From: Bacteroidales bacterium
GTDB lineage: Bacteria; Bacteroidota; Bacteroidia; Bacteroidales; UBA12077
Length of the DNA stretch: 38,034 nt
Reading direction: 5' to 3'
Assembly: GCA_030637515.1 (NCBI GenBank)
Contig: DAOWGM010000013.1
Coordinates: 1 to 38,034 of the forward strand
Shown here: positions 8,724 to 16,654 of the stretch, one piece after another
Numbering within the stretch: the first letter of the stretch is position 1
Layout: each line of letters opens with the position of its first letter
The notes under the pieces: model-generated
Databases searched by the model: none
What the model saw: only the letters and a program-made list of their open reading frames with translations
What the model was told of the DNA's origin: nothing
Translations under genes and position numbers: made by a program

Positions 8724-9274
8724 TAGCTAAAATTAACGCTCACAATATACTGCTTTTTTACTTTTTCCTTTAATATTTCTCTTGCTCTTGACAAGTTTGA
8801 TTTAGATGTTCCTTCCTTAATATTTAACTTTTTGCAAATCTCTTTATGAGAATATCCTTCAATTGCGTAAAGGTTAAAAACCATTCTGTACTGAGGCGAT
8901 AATTCCTGAATAAGCTTAAGTAAATCATTTGCTGACAGATCACTTAAAATATGATTATATGATTTATCAGCTGCCTCAATTTCATTTGCCATATTTACAG
9001 CAAACAAATAGTTTTTATCTCTAAACCTCTCTAAAGCTGTATTTACAATTATCCTCCTAATCCAACCTTCAAAAGAACCTTTATTATTAAATTGTTTCAG
9101 TTTTAAAAAAACTTTAATAAAACCATCCTGCAAAATATCTTTTGCTTCATCTTCGTCTTCAGCATAACGCAAACACAAACCATACATTTTATCAGAAAAC
9201 AACTGATAAAGTCTGTTTTGCGCAACACGATTGCCTTTGATGCAAGCTTTAATAATGTCAGAATAATTATCCAA
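8723..9274 (-). CDS. ECF-type RNA polymerase sigma-70 factor
   Basis: 183 residues with the two-domain ECF layout. Region 2 is at about 22-92 (KMYGLCLRYAEDEDEAKDIL and QDGFIKVFLKL, then FEGWIRRIIVNTALERFRD), and region 4 at about 118-175 (LSPQYRMVFNLYAIEGYSHK, then EICKKLNIKEGTSKSNLSRA). It would direct RNA polymerase to a small regulon, probably for envelope functions in view of its partner. The stop overlaps the start of the membrane partner by one base, so the two are coupled. The -7 element at 9306-9313 gives a leader of about 25 bases. Confidence 0.93.
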   Translation of the reverse strand: MDNYSDIIKACIKGNRVAQNRLYQLFSDKMYGLCLRYAEDEDEAKDILQDGFIKVFLKLKQFNNKGSFEGWIRRIIVNTALERFRDKNYLFAVNMANEIEAADKSYNHILSDLSANDLLKLIQELSPQYRMVFNLYAIEGYSHKEICKKLNIKEGTSKSNLSRAREILKEKVKKQYIVSVNFS

Positions 9275-9305
9275 AAGATATCCCCTTTTTGTATCAGATA
9301 AAATA

Positions 9306-9313
9306 CAAATTTA
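9306..9313 (-). promoter_or_regulatory. -7 element (TAAATTTG) for the sigma/anti-sigma pair
   Basis: Exact TAnnTTTG match 32 bases before the sigma start codon. A TTTTTG lies upstream on the minus strand with about 15 bases between, shorter than the usual spacing. Confidence 0.4.
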
Positions 9314-9440
9314 TTGAATTATTCTATACAAAAAGCTTGCTAAACTTTTTTTTCGTCAATCTGTTGTAAAAAATAGATGTTAAAATGCTTTGAGTGGTTG
9401 CGTAAGAATTGATTCATTTGATAAAAAAAAGCAATTATTT

Positions 9441-9482
9441 AAAATAAAAAAAGCAGGAATACGTTAAAACGTGTTCCTGCCA
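9441..9482 (-). terminator. Intrinsic terminator of lpdA
   Basis: On the minus strand a 13-bp stem (GCAGGAACACGTT / AACGTATTCCTGC with one G-U pair) and a short loop are followed by seven T, starting about 20 bases after the lpdA stop. Confidence 0.85.
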
Positions 9483-9502
9483 AATATTTATCCGTTATTT
9501 TT

Positions 9503-10894
9503 TTATATATGAATTACCTCATCGTATGCAGCAGCCGCCGCTTCCATAATAGCCTCAGACATTGTTGGATGCGGGTGTATAGATTTGATTAATTCATGTC
9601 CTGTTGTTTCTAATTTTTTAGCAACAACAAGTTCAGCTATCATTTCTGTAACATTTGCTCCAATTAAATGAGCTCCTAATAATTCACCATATTTTTCATC
9701 AAAAACAAGTTTTACAAAACCATCTTTTTCACCTGCGGCACTTGCTTTACCCGATGCTGTAAAAGGGAATTTGCCAACCTTAATTTCAAAACCTGCATCT
9801 TTTGCTGCTTGCTCTGTTAATCCAACAGAAGCAACTTCAGGTGAAGTATAAGTACAAGCTGGAATATTGCCATAATTAACTGGCTCTGAATTTAATCCAG
9901 ACATTTTTTCAACACAAGTAATTCCTTCTGCAGAAGCAACATGTGCTAATGCTGGACCATGAACTATATCGCCAATTGCATAAACACCATCAATATTTGT
10001 TTTATAATATTCATCGACCTTTACTTTTCCTTTTTCAAGTTCGATTCCAAGTTCTTCAATACCTACATTCTCAATATTAGGAGTTACTCCAACAGCAGAT
10101 AATACTACTTCAGCCTCGTGATTTTCTTCTCCTTTTTTAGTTTTAATCACAACTTTACATAAATCACCGCTTGTATCAACAGATTCTACTGAAGATCCAA
10201 CCATTACTTTTATGCCTGCTTTTTTAAACGAACGTCCTAATTGTTTTGAAACGTCTATATCTTCGTTCGGAACAACGTTTGGTAAGAATTCAACCAAAGT
10301 AACTTTTGTTCCTATTGCATTATAAAAATTTGCAAACTCACTTCCAATAGCTCCAGAACCAACAACAATCATAGACTCTGGTTTTTTTGGCAATGTCAGT
10401 GCTTCGCGGTAACCAATAATCTTTTTACCATCTTGTTTTAAGTTTGGCAATTCTTTTGAACGAGCTCCTGTTGCCAGAATAATATTTTTAGCTTGTATCT
10501 CTTGAGTTTTACCTTCTGAATCGGTTACTTCAACTGTTTGGTTGCTTTTTAACTTTCCATAACCTTGAATATGATCAATTTTATTCTTTTTAAATAAAAA
10601 CTGAATTCCTTTGCTCATTCCATCAGCTACACCACGGCTACGTGCTACCATTTGTTCAAAATCAGCTTTTGCTTCACCTTCTATAGTTACACCATAATCG
10701 GCAGCATGCTTAATGTAATTAAATACTTGTCCGCTTTTTAATAATGATTTTGTTGGAATACAACCCCAATTTAAGCAAATACCCCCTAATTCAGATTTTT
10801 CAACAACACCAACTTTCATTCCTAATTGCGAGGCTCTGATTGCAGCTACATAACCACCAGGACCACTTCCTATAATAATTAAATCGTAACTCAT
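9503..10894 (-). CDS. lpdA: Dihydrolipoyl dehydrogenase (E3)
   Basis: 463 residues, normal E3 length. It is the FAD-dependent disulfide oxidoreductase that reoxidises dihydrolipoamide in the pyruvate, 2-oxoglutarate or branched-chain dehydrogenase complexes and the glycine cleavage system, passing electrons to NAD+. Seen: N-terminal FAD-binding GSGPGGYVAA, redox-active GGICLNWGCIPTK (C40 and C45), a second dinucleotide-binding GSGAIGSEF for NAD, the FAD-contact motif YAIGDIVHGPALAHVA, and the C-terminal interface HPHPTMSEAI with catalytic H442/E447. No E1/E2 genes are near, so the gene stands alone, as E3 often does in Bacteroidota. It ends with a strong terminator. A weak TAGTTTCG (one mismatch to TAnnTTTG) lies about 55 bases upstream of the start. 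Confidence 0.97.
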   Translation of the reverse strand: MSYDLIIIGSGPGGYVAAIRASQLGMKVGVVEKSELGGICLNWGCIPTKSLLKSGQVFNYIKHAADYGVTIEGEAKADFEQMVARSRGVADGMSKGIQFLFKKNKIDHIQGYGKLKSNQTVEVTDSEGKTQEIQAKNIILATGARSKELPNLKQDGKKIIGYREALTLPKKPESMIVVGSGAIGSEFANFYNAIGTKVTLVEFLPNVVPNEDIDVSKQLGRSFKKAGIKVMVGSSVESVDTSGDLCKVVIKTKKGEENHEAEVVLSAVGVTPNIENVGIEELGIELEKGKVKVDEYYKTNIDGVYAIGDIVHGPALAHVASAEGITCVEKMSGLNSEPVNYGNIPACTYTSPEVASVGLTEQAAKDAGFEIKVGKFPFTASGKASAAGEKDGFVKLVFDEKYGELLGAHLIGANVTEMIAELVVAKKLETTGHELIKSIHPHPTMSEAIMEAAAAAYDEVIHI

Positions 10895-10980
10895 TTGTAA
10901 TAAAAATTTTATGAAATGTTTATCTAATATTAATATTTATTCTGCGAAACTATATATTATTTGTTTTATTATAAAGGTTT

Positions 10981-11814
10981 TTAAACATGCTGCTTTTTCA
11001 ATATCACACTTCTTTGAATTAACTGAAAAAACTTTGCAAGTATAAATATCATCACCAATGAAAAAATTATAGATGCTCCCGATGGAATATTAATCTTATA
11101 AGAAATTATTAAACCAAGAAAAGCACCAATCAATCCAATAACAATTGAAACTATAATAATGTTTCTAAAATTTTTGGTAAAGAGATTCGCTATTGATTGA
11201 GGTATTGTTAATAATGAAATAACAAGAATAATTCCGACAACCTTGATATTCAGAACAATAGTTAGCGCCACAAGTCCAATAAGAAAATAGTTTATAAAAC
11301 TAACAGCAATTTTATGTGTTCTGGCAAACTCCTGATCATATGAAATAAAAACAATTGTTCGGTAAAAAAATATAAATACTAGAATAAGAACAATACTTAA
11401 ACCTAACATTAAATAAATATCGAGGCTTGAAACGGTAAGAATACTACCAAATAAATATGACATTAAGTTTGGAGCATAACCAGGAGTAAGAAATACAAAC
11501 ATAATTCCTACCGCCATACCAAAGGACCATAAAATGCCGATAACAGAATCTTCACGAATATCTGATCTTTTTGAAATAAACTCAATTCCCAATGCAGAAA
11601 AAACACCAAAAATTGCGGCAAATATTATCGGATTAAATCCTAAATAATATCCAATCCCTATCCCGCCAAATGATGAATGAGTAATTCCACCACTTAGAAA
11701 AACCATTCTGCGTGTAACAATATAAGTTCCGATAATCCCACAACTAATACTTGCCAAAATACCCGCCAAAAGTGAGTTAACAATAAATTTATATTCTAAA
11801 AGTTCAGAAATCAT
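10981..11814 (-). CDS. Zinc/manganese ABC transporter permease (ABC-3 family)
   Basis: 277 residues from the chosen start MISELLEYKF; about eight hydrophobic segments. ABC-3 family features are visible: GTYIVTRRMVFLSGGITHSS near the N-terminus, FGSILTVSS in the middle and GIILVISLLTIPQSIANL towards the C-terminus. It forms the inner-membrane channel of a metal importer of the ZnuB/TroC/MntB type. An upstream ATG at 11859 would add MERFLTPYFINININ and overlap the ATPase gene by 44 bases; the start at 11814, one base after the ATPase stop (TAATATG), fits the tight packing of this operon much better. Metal specificity is taken from the neighbours. Confidence 0.9.
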   Translation of the reverse strand: MISELLEYKFIVNSLLAGILASISCGIIGTYIVTRRMVFLSGGITHSSFGGIGIGYYLGFNPIIFAAIFGVFSALGIEFISKRSDIREDSVIGILWSFGMAVGIMFVFLTPGYAPNLMSYLFGSILTVSSLDIYLMLGLSIVLILVFIFFYRTIVFISYDQEFARTHKIAVSFINYFLIGLVALTIVLNIKVVGIILVISLLTIPQSIANLFTKNFRNIIIVSIVIGLIGAFLGLIISYKINIPSGASIIFSLVMIFILAKFFQLIQRSVILKKQHV

Positions 11815-11815
11815 A

Positions 11816-12574
11816 TTAATGTTGATGTTTATGAAGTACGGTGTGAGGAACCTCTCCATGTGTTATTAACTTAATTGGGCAGTTATATGATGCCAGTTGT
11901 TCTTCAGAAATTTTATTGGATTTATGGTAATGCAAGTTTCTGTTCACGCAAGCTATTGTCTTTACATAACTTGAAATTGTTCCAAGATCATGAGAAACAA
12001 TTACGATTGCCATTTCATTATTCAATTCTTTTAAAATCTCATATAATTCTCCCTCGAACTGATTATCGACAAAGGTATTGGGCTCGTCGAGAATTAAAAG
12101 TCGTGGTGATGAAACTAAAGCTCTTGCTAACAAAACCTTTTGCATTTGTCCACCTGAAAGCTCTCCAATAGCAGAATCTTTAATGTCGCAAATTCCAATT
12201 TTCTTAAGAGTTTCAGTGGCTTTTATTTTATCTGACTTTGTATATCGCTTAAATATTCCTGCTGAACCATAAATTAATCCTGTTAAAACCACTTCGTTAA
12301 CTGTAATCGGGAATTTCTTATCTATCTTATTGATTTGTGGTAAATAACCAATTTTATTATTTCGTTCCAGTTGAATATCATCACTAAACTGAACAGAACC
12401 CTTAAATGGTTTTATTAGTCCAAGTATTACATTCAGCAATGTAGTTTTACCACCTCCATTAGGTCCAATAATTCCAATAAAATCATCGTCGAAAATTTCA
12501 AGCGAAACATCATTTAAAACAACATCATTATTGTAACCAGCATAAACAGATTCTATTCCGAGTATTTTTCCCAT
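11816..12574 (-). CDS. Zinc/manganese ABC transporter ATPase, with His-rich tail
   Basis: 252 residues. Walker A is GPNGGGKTTLLN (near residue 38), the signature is LSGGQMQKVLLARAL, Walker B is LLILDEPNTFVD, and the switch histidine is in VIVSHD. This is the ZnuC/TroB/MntB type of nucleotide-binding subunit that powers metal import through the ABC-3 permease encoded next to it. Its start codon overlaps the stop of the binding-protein gene (TAATG). The C-terminal 20 residues contain four histidines (THGEVPHTVLHKHQH), which may sense or bind metal; that is inference. The sequence is otherwise normal in length and motif content. Confidence 0.93.
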   Translation of the reverse strand: MGKILGIESVYAGYNNDVVLNDVSLEIFDDDFIGIIGPNGGGKTTLLNVILGLIKPFKGSVQFSDDIQLERNNKIGYLPQINKIDKKFPITVNEVVLTGLIYGSAGIFKRYTKSDKIKATETLKKIGICDIKDSAIGELSGGQMQKVLLARALVSSPRLLILDEPNTFVDNQFEGELYEILKELNNEMAIVIVSHDLGTISSYVKTIACVNRNLHYHKSNKISEEQLASYNCPIKLITHGEVPHTVLHKHQH

Positions 12575-13464
12575 TAATTCGCTTTTGAATATGATTTAAC
12601 TATTTCGTTGGCTATGAATCTTATGCTTTTTTCCCAGTTATAATCTAATGGATCGATTTGAATTACTGAGGCTTGTATTTCATTTGCAATAACTTCTGCA
12701 TTATGCGTACTAAACTGTTTTTGCACAAAAATGATTCTTATATCTTCCTGCTTTGCCACATTAATTATTTCTTGAATATTTGCAGGAGTTGGTTCTTTTC
12801 CATCAATCTCGATTGATATTTGTTCTAATCCATAATCTCGTGCTATATAACTTAATGCAGGATGAAAAATCATAAACTTCCTATTTTTATACGGAAGCAG
12901 AATCTCAATTAAATAATTATTCAGACTATCTATTTCTGATAAAAAAGAATTATAATTTACAGTAAATTCATTCTTAGATTCAGGTTCACTGTTTACTAAA
13001 AAATCAAAGATTATTTCAGCCTGTTTTTTTACTTCTATAGGTGATGTCCAAATATGTGGATCCACTCCATGATGATGATGTCCATCATGCGAATGTACAT
13101 GCTTATTTTCCGGTTCTATTAGATCTGCATTTTGCGATAAATCAACAATTTTCATCTCAGCGTTAATACTTTGCATATTTTTCATCCACACATTTTCAAA
13201 CTCAATATATCCAATCTTCAAATATGCAAAAGAATTCGACAATTCTTTCATTTGCTTTGGTGTTGGCTCATAAGTTACCGGGCTTGCTCCAGGAGGAATT
13301 AGAACATTGATATTAAAATGTTCACCTGCTACTTTCTCAACAAAATATTTTTGCGGTAATATACTTACGGTTATTGTTTTCTTATTATTTGAATTCTCAG
13401 TGCTTTGATTACTGCAAGATGCAGAAATTAACAATAACAATATGAAGAACTTAGCTATTCTCAT
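12574..13464 (-). CDS. Zinc ABC transporter substrate-binding lipoprotein (ZnuA/TroA family)
   Basis: 296 residues from the chosen start MRIAKFF; the hydrophobic core followed by LLISASC gives a lipobox with the modified cysteine at 17, so it is lipid-anchored on the periplasmic side. An earlier ATG (13497) would put 11 residues before a perfect signal peptide and is rejected. Seen: a His-rich loop (HVHSHDGHHHHGVDPHIW) typical of zinc-type members, FHPALSYIARDYGL and IQIDPLDYNW, which hold further metal ligands. The first canonical ligand region reads PPGASPVTYEPTP: the usual histidine of the SPHxYEPTP motif is valine (V63). First gene of the three-gene importer operon; zinc is the most likely cargo from the histidine loop, manganese is possible. 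Confidence 0.92.
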   Translation of the reverse strand: MRIAKFFILLLLISASCSNQSTENSNNKKTITVSILPQKYFVEKVAGEHFNINVLIPPGASPVTYEPTPKQMKELSNSFAYLKIGYIEFENVWMKNMQSINAEMKIVDLSQNADLIEPENKHVHSHDGHHHHGVDPHIWTSPIEVKKQAEIIFDFLVNSEPESKNEFTVNYNSFLSEIDSLNNYLIEILLPYKNRKFMIFHPALSYIARDYGLEQISIEIDGKEPTPANIQEIINVAKQEDIRIIFVQKQFSTHNAEVIANEIQASVIQIDPLDYNWEKSIRFIANEIVKSYSKAN

Positions 13465-13481
13465 TTCGTATTTATTTAGAA

Positions 13482-13497
13482 TTGTTAAAAATAACAA
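13482..13497. promoter_or_regulatory. Operator-like dyad in the metal-importer promoter
   Basis: TTGTTA-AAAA-TAACAA, a perfect 6-4-6 inverted repeat. It overlaps the -7 element at 13495-13502 and the expected transcription start, the position of a repressor site. A Zur-, MntR- or similar metal-dependent repressor is the natural candidate, by inference from the operon's content. Confidence 0.45.
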
Positions 13498-13502
13498 AAA
13501 TA
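13495..13502 (-). promoter_or_regulatory. -7 element (TATTTTTG) of the metal-importer operon
   Basis: Exact TAnnTTTG match on the minus strand, 31 bases before the chosen lipoprotein start; the position supports that start over the upstream ATG at 13497, which it overlaps. Confidence 0.5.
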
Positions 13503-13565
13503 AATGAAAAAATGGAGATCATAAAAACAATTGATGTTTTTAATAAAAAGCAACAATGCTTTTTA

Positions 13566-14345
13566 TTACTCCCCACCATACCAGATTTTAAAATCAGAAA
13601 CTTTTTCACGACTCACTATGATTTCTTTTTCGAACTCATGAGGGAATTTTACTCGTAAACGACTCGTTGAATAAACTATCACATCACTAATATGATCGAA
13701 GTTAATTATAAAAGAACGGTTGGCTCTAAAGAATTTTTGAGGATTTAATTGAATAGCAAGTTCTTCTAAAGTATTATCAACTATAAACTTCCTTTTCTCG
13801 TTTGTAATAATAAAAACCGTTCGTCCTTCAGCATAAAAAAAGCAAATATCATCGGTAGAAATTGATTTAATATGCTCGCCAAGCTTTACCAGATATCTTG
13901 TTTTATAATTCGATACTGTTCCTGATAATAACTTTGCAATTTGATCTATCGAAATATTGCTTTGAGATTTATCTTGAGGAAGATTGTTTTGTAAACTTTT
14001 GATCTTCTCCATTGCCGTAACAAGTCTTTCGTAACTCAAAGGCTTTAACAAGTAATCTATACTATTTAGCTTGAAAGCATCAATAGCATATTCGTTAAAA
14101 GCTGTTGTAAATATGATTGGCTTTTCTACCTTGATCGATTTAAAAATATCGAAACTTAAACCATCAGTTAGCTGAATATCAAGGAATATAAGATCAATTT
14201 CTTTCTGATTAATTTTTAAATATTCAACACTTTTCTCTACAGTAGTAATTTGATCAAGAATTTCAATCTGTGAATCATACTTTTTTAATAATAACTCTAA
14301 CTTTTCAGCAGCTGGTTTTTCGTCTTCAATAATTAAAACTTTCAT
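13566..14345 (-). CDS. LytTR-family response regulator
   Basis: 259 residues from the chosen start MKVLIIEDEKPAAEK. The receiver domain is residues 1-120, with acidic pocket E7/D8, phosphoacceptor D56 in IFLDIQLTDG and conserved lysine K101 in YLLKPLSYERL. The LytTR DNA-binding domain is about 155-259 (KTRYLVKLGEHIKSISTDDI, ending REKVSDFKIWYGGE). It should bind direct repeats in promoters and respond to LytS-type kinases, here the two genes upstream. The open frame runs 36 codons further upstream, but those codons (SFLRRQE...FRVKPGMT) are read through a palindromic repeat and are not part of the protein. The gap to the pseudokinase is 162 bases and contains that repeat. Confidence 0.93.
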   Translation of the reverse strand: MKVLIIEDEKPAAEKLELLLKKYDSQIEILDQITTVEKSVEYLKINQKEIDLIFLDIQLTDGLSFDIFKSIKVEKPIIFTTAFNEYAIDAFKLNSIDYLLKPLSYERLVTAMEKIKSLQNNLPQDKSQSNISIDQIAKLLSGTVSNYKTRYLVKLGEHIKSISTDDICFFYAEGRTVFIITNEKRKFIVDNTLEELAIQLNPQKFFRANRSFIINFDHISDVIVYSTSRLRVKFPHEFEKEIIVSREKVSDFKIWYGGE

Positions 14346-14387
14346 AATTTCATATCTTATTTTCTTCTCTTCAAATATAAAATAGTT

Positions 14388-14452
14388 TGTCATTCCGGGC
14401 TTGACCCGGAATCTGTTTTCATCAAGAGATTCCTGCCTTCGCAGGAATGACA
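14388..14452. repeat. REP/MITE-like palindromic element
   Basis: 65 bases bounded by TGTCATTCC and its complement GGAATGACA, with two inner hairpins: ATTCCGGGCTTGACCCGGAAT (14392-14412) and ATTCCTGCCTTCGCAGGAAT (14429-14448). Its reading frame gives FRVKPGMT and SFLRRQE, peptides known from widespread short dispersed repeats in many bacterial genomes. It is much GC-richer than its surroundings. No second copy is present in this window. Confidence 0.8.
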
Positions 14453-14507
14453 TGCTTTATTTGAGGAAATCAACTAACATTTTAGTTCACTTTAAGTACT
14501 TCTTTTT

Positions 14508-15545
14508 TTAATTTTCTAATTCAAAAACAGGAATATTATATGATCTAATATTATTTTCTTCTTTAATAGAAATACTTTTTTTACCATAATACAAATAGGC
14601 ATTTTTAAGATGCTTAAGTTCTGTTTTCTTCGAAAATATCTGAACCAGTTTATTTTGTACTGGATGATATATTTTTAAAATATTTTCTTCAATTTCACCC
14701 TTAATTTCAATAGGTTGAATACCTGAAATTACTGAACGATTAACAATATCTTCAATAACAACAACCATTGTTCCTGAAATAATATGATATGGTATTTTTT
14801 CAGTACTCTTATCTATTTCAAAATTTAAGTTCCCATTTAGTTTATAGTTAAAAATCTCAATAAGAGTTTTTGAAATGTTTAACTCATCGCTTATTGGTGT
14901 TAGTTGACTTTTTTTATTCGATAAAATATTCCTATAAACATCTGATAACTTTAAAATAAACTGATCCGCCTCTTCAGTATTCTTTTTGGCTAAACTAATG
15001 AGTGATTCGAGGCTATCATAGAGAAACTCAGGATTAATTTTATTTTTATACGTATTCAGCTCAATTTCTGCATTTTGTCGTAAAATACTTTCTTGTTCAA
15101 GTTGAGTAACATTAATACGATTTAGATAAAAGAAACTAAAATAAATCATATTAAATAAAACACTTGTTAATATAAAAATGGTATTAAAAACTGCAAGCCA
15201 ATCGCTGAATGAACTGAAGCCAACCAACTTTGTAAAGTAAAATGTAATAATTGAAAATGTAATAATAAATGCAATTACAATAGATCCTCCACCCTGAATA
15301 AGAATTCTTAAGCCAATGCTGCAATTTGCAGGACATTTCTTTTCGACAATAATTGCATATAATCTCAGAAATTCAAAAATTAGATAAGTAATTATTACAC
15401 ACAGAAAAACTTCGAAACTAAAGAAATTTTGACTTAGCTGCTCAATGGTATCGAAAATTAAAAGAATCAAAATATACATGGTTACACCGTAAAATATGGG
15501 TGTAAAAATCCTAAAAACCGGATTATGTATTATATTCTTAACCAT
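14508..15545 (-). CDS. LytS-like histidine kinase homologue, probably catalytically dead (pseudokinase)
   Basis: 345 residues. Four hydrophobic segments lie in residues 11-145, followed by a helical linker and a His_kinase (LytS-type) region. The phosphoacceptor block that should read NPHFLFNSLN is NPEFLYDSLES, so the histidine is replaced by E173. The N-box that should read VENAxKH is IEDIVNRSV, losing the Mg-ATP asparagine, and the glycine-rich GLGNxxxRL block is replaced by LKHLKNAYLYYG. The fold and the conserved helix after the acceptor (LSDVYRNILSN) remain. It overlaps the canonical kinase gene by 8 bases, so the two are made together. It most likely heterodimerises with that kinase and tunes it, or acts as a sensor; this is inference. 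No frameshift or stop is seen, so it is a kept gene, not a pseudogene. Confidence 0.82.
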   Translation of the reverse strand: MVKNIIHNPVFRIFTPIFYGVTMYILILLIFDTIEQLSQNFFSFEVFLCVIITYLIFEFLRLYAIIVEKKCPANCSIGLRILIQGGGSIVIAFIITFSIITFYFTKLVGFSSFSDWLAVFNTIFILTSVLFNMIYFSFFYLNRINVTQLEQESILRQNAEIELNTYKNKINPEFLYDSLESLISLAKKNTEEADQFILKLSDVYRNILSNKKSQLTPISDELNISKTLIEIFNYKLNGNLNFEIDKSTEKIPYHIISGTMVVVIEDIVNRSVISGIQPIEIKGEIEENILKIYHPVQNKLVQIFSKKTELKHLKNAYLYYGKKSISIKEENNIRSYNIPVFELEN

Positions 15546-16587
15546 TGTTTTCGTATTTTAATAATGGCAATTCGACTTCGAAAAAGTCATTTTTTACAAT
15601 ACTTATCTTTTTATCGGTAAATACTTCATAGCGCTTTCGAATATTTCCTAATCCAATTTTAAAAGATTCCCTTTCCGCTGGGCTTTTCAATATTCTATTT
15701 TTTACAAATACTGAATTATTATTCGTTATTATATCTACTTCTAAAGGATTTTCATCATCAAAAACATTATGTTTTACCGCATTTTCAACTAATATCTGAA
15801 TACTAATTGGTGGTATCAACATTTTTTCAAGATTTTTGAATATATCAAAATTTACCTTAAAAGCTTTTCCAAATCTAATATGCAACAAGTAACAATAATC
15901 GTGTATGAATTCTATTTCCTTCTCCAACTTAATTAAAGGAATTTTATCTGATTCAAGAATGTATTTATAAGTACCTGCGAGCTTTCTAATATATTCTTCG
16001 GTTTGCTTTTCGCTTTTATAAATTAAAGATGATATTGTATTTAAACTGTTAAATAAATAATGTGGGCTTAGTTGAGTTCTAAGTGCTTCGAACTGAAGCT
16101 CCATTTGTTCACGAGCTAAACGAGCAGTTTTTAATTGACCATGAGAATAATATTTGTATGAATAAATCAAGAAGTCAGAAACTACCAATAGAATATCAAG
16201 GATCAAAATCAATATATAAATTCTTACTGCTATTTCGCGATACTCTTCAATTAGTGCTGAAATTGTAAAATTTAGTTTTGTAATATTTAAGTAAACAAAT
16301 ACACATAAATAAATAATTATCAGAACAGTAACATAGTTTATAGCTAAACCAAAAATAAAGCGAAGACCAATTTTCTTTTTCCAAATTGGGATCTTATTAA
16401 GAATGGAATTTATAATGGCAAGCGAGAACCCAATTATATTAGCTCCTGAAATTAAAAATACAAAAAGCAACCAATTCTCTGAAAACTTAGGAAAGTCCCC
16501 TACCTGACTAAAATACAAATAAGTATATAGAATTAATCCTACAAGCGTATTTACAATTAAAAGGGATATGATTTTGCGGATTTGCAT
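15538..16587 (-). CDS. LytS-type sensor histidine kinase
   Basis: 349 residues. Four predicted membrane helices fall in residues 6-146, followed by a coiled linker (QLKTARLAREQMELQFEALR). The His_kinase domain has the phosphoacceptor H176 in LSPHYLFNSLNTI. The HATPase part has the N-box ILVENAVKHN (N269) and the glycine box IGLGNIRKRYE (311-321). These are all the residues needed for activity. It would autophosphorylate and pass phosphate to D56 of the LytTR regulator encoded two genes downstream. No extracytoplasmic sensor domain is present, so the signal is probably felt in the membrane. It overlaps the pseudokinase by 8 bases. No promoter motif is visible between its start and the terminator-like hairpin only 11 bases upstream. 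Confidence 0.93.
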   Translation of the reverse strand: MQIRKIISLLIVNTLVGLILYTYLYFSQVGDFPKFSENWLLFVFLISGANIIGFSLAIINSILNKIPIWKKKIGLRFIFGLAINYVTVLIIIYLCVFVYLNITKLNFTISALIEEYREIAVRIYILILILDILLVVSDFLIYSYKYYSHGQLKTARLAREQMELQFEALRTQLSPHYLFNSLNTISSLIYKSEKQTEEYIRKLAGTYKYILESDKIPLIKLEKEIEFIHDYCYLLHIRFGKAFKVNFDIFKNLEKMLIPPISIQILVENAVKHNVFDDENPLEVDIITNNNSVFVKNRILKSPAERESFKIGLGNIRKRYEVFTDKKISIVKNDFFEVELPLLKYENNG

Positions 16588-16597
16588 TATATTAAAT

Positions 16598-16654
16598 ATA
16601 AAAAAGCCTTGAGATTTCTAAATTAATCAATTTTCAGATCAAATCTCAAGGCTT
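16598..16654 (-). terminator. Terminator/attenuator between the repeat protein and the kinase operon
   Basis: Minus strand: AAGCCTTGAGATTT, a 23-base loop, and its exact complement (14-bp stem) followed by five T. It lies 50 bases after the stop at 16704 and ends 11 bases before the kinase start, so it also forms the kinase leader. Confidence 0.75.

Noticed and set aside
11815..11859. Earlier start for the metal permease
   Set aside because: It would overlap the ATPase by 44 bases and read the complement of its histidine tail; the ATG one base after the ATPase stop fits the operon.
13475..13489. TTTAGAATTGTTAAA as a second copy of the Fur-like box
   Set aside because: Only the left half matches the palindrome at 27100-27118; the better symmetric element here is TTGTTA-AAAA-TAACAA.
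14346..14453. N-terminal extension of the response regulator
   Set aside because: The extra 36 codons are read from the palindromic repeat and the spacer; the receiver domain begins properly at the ATG at 14345.
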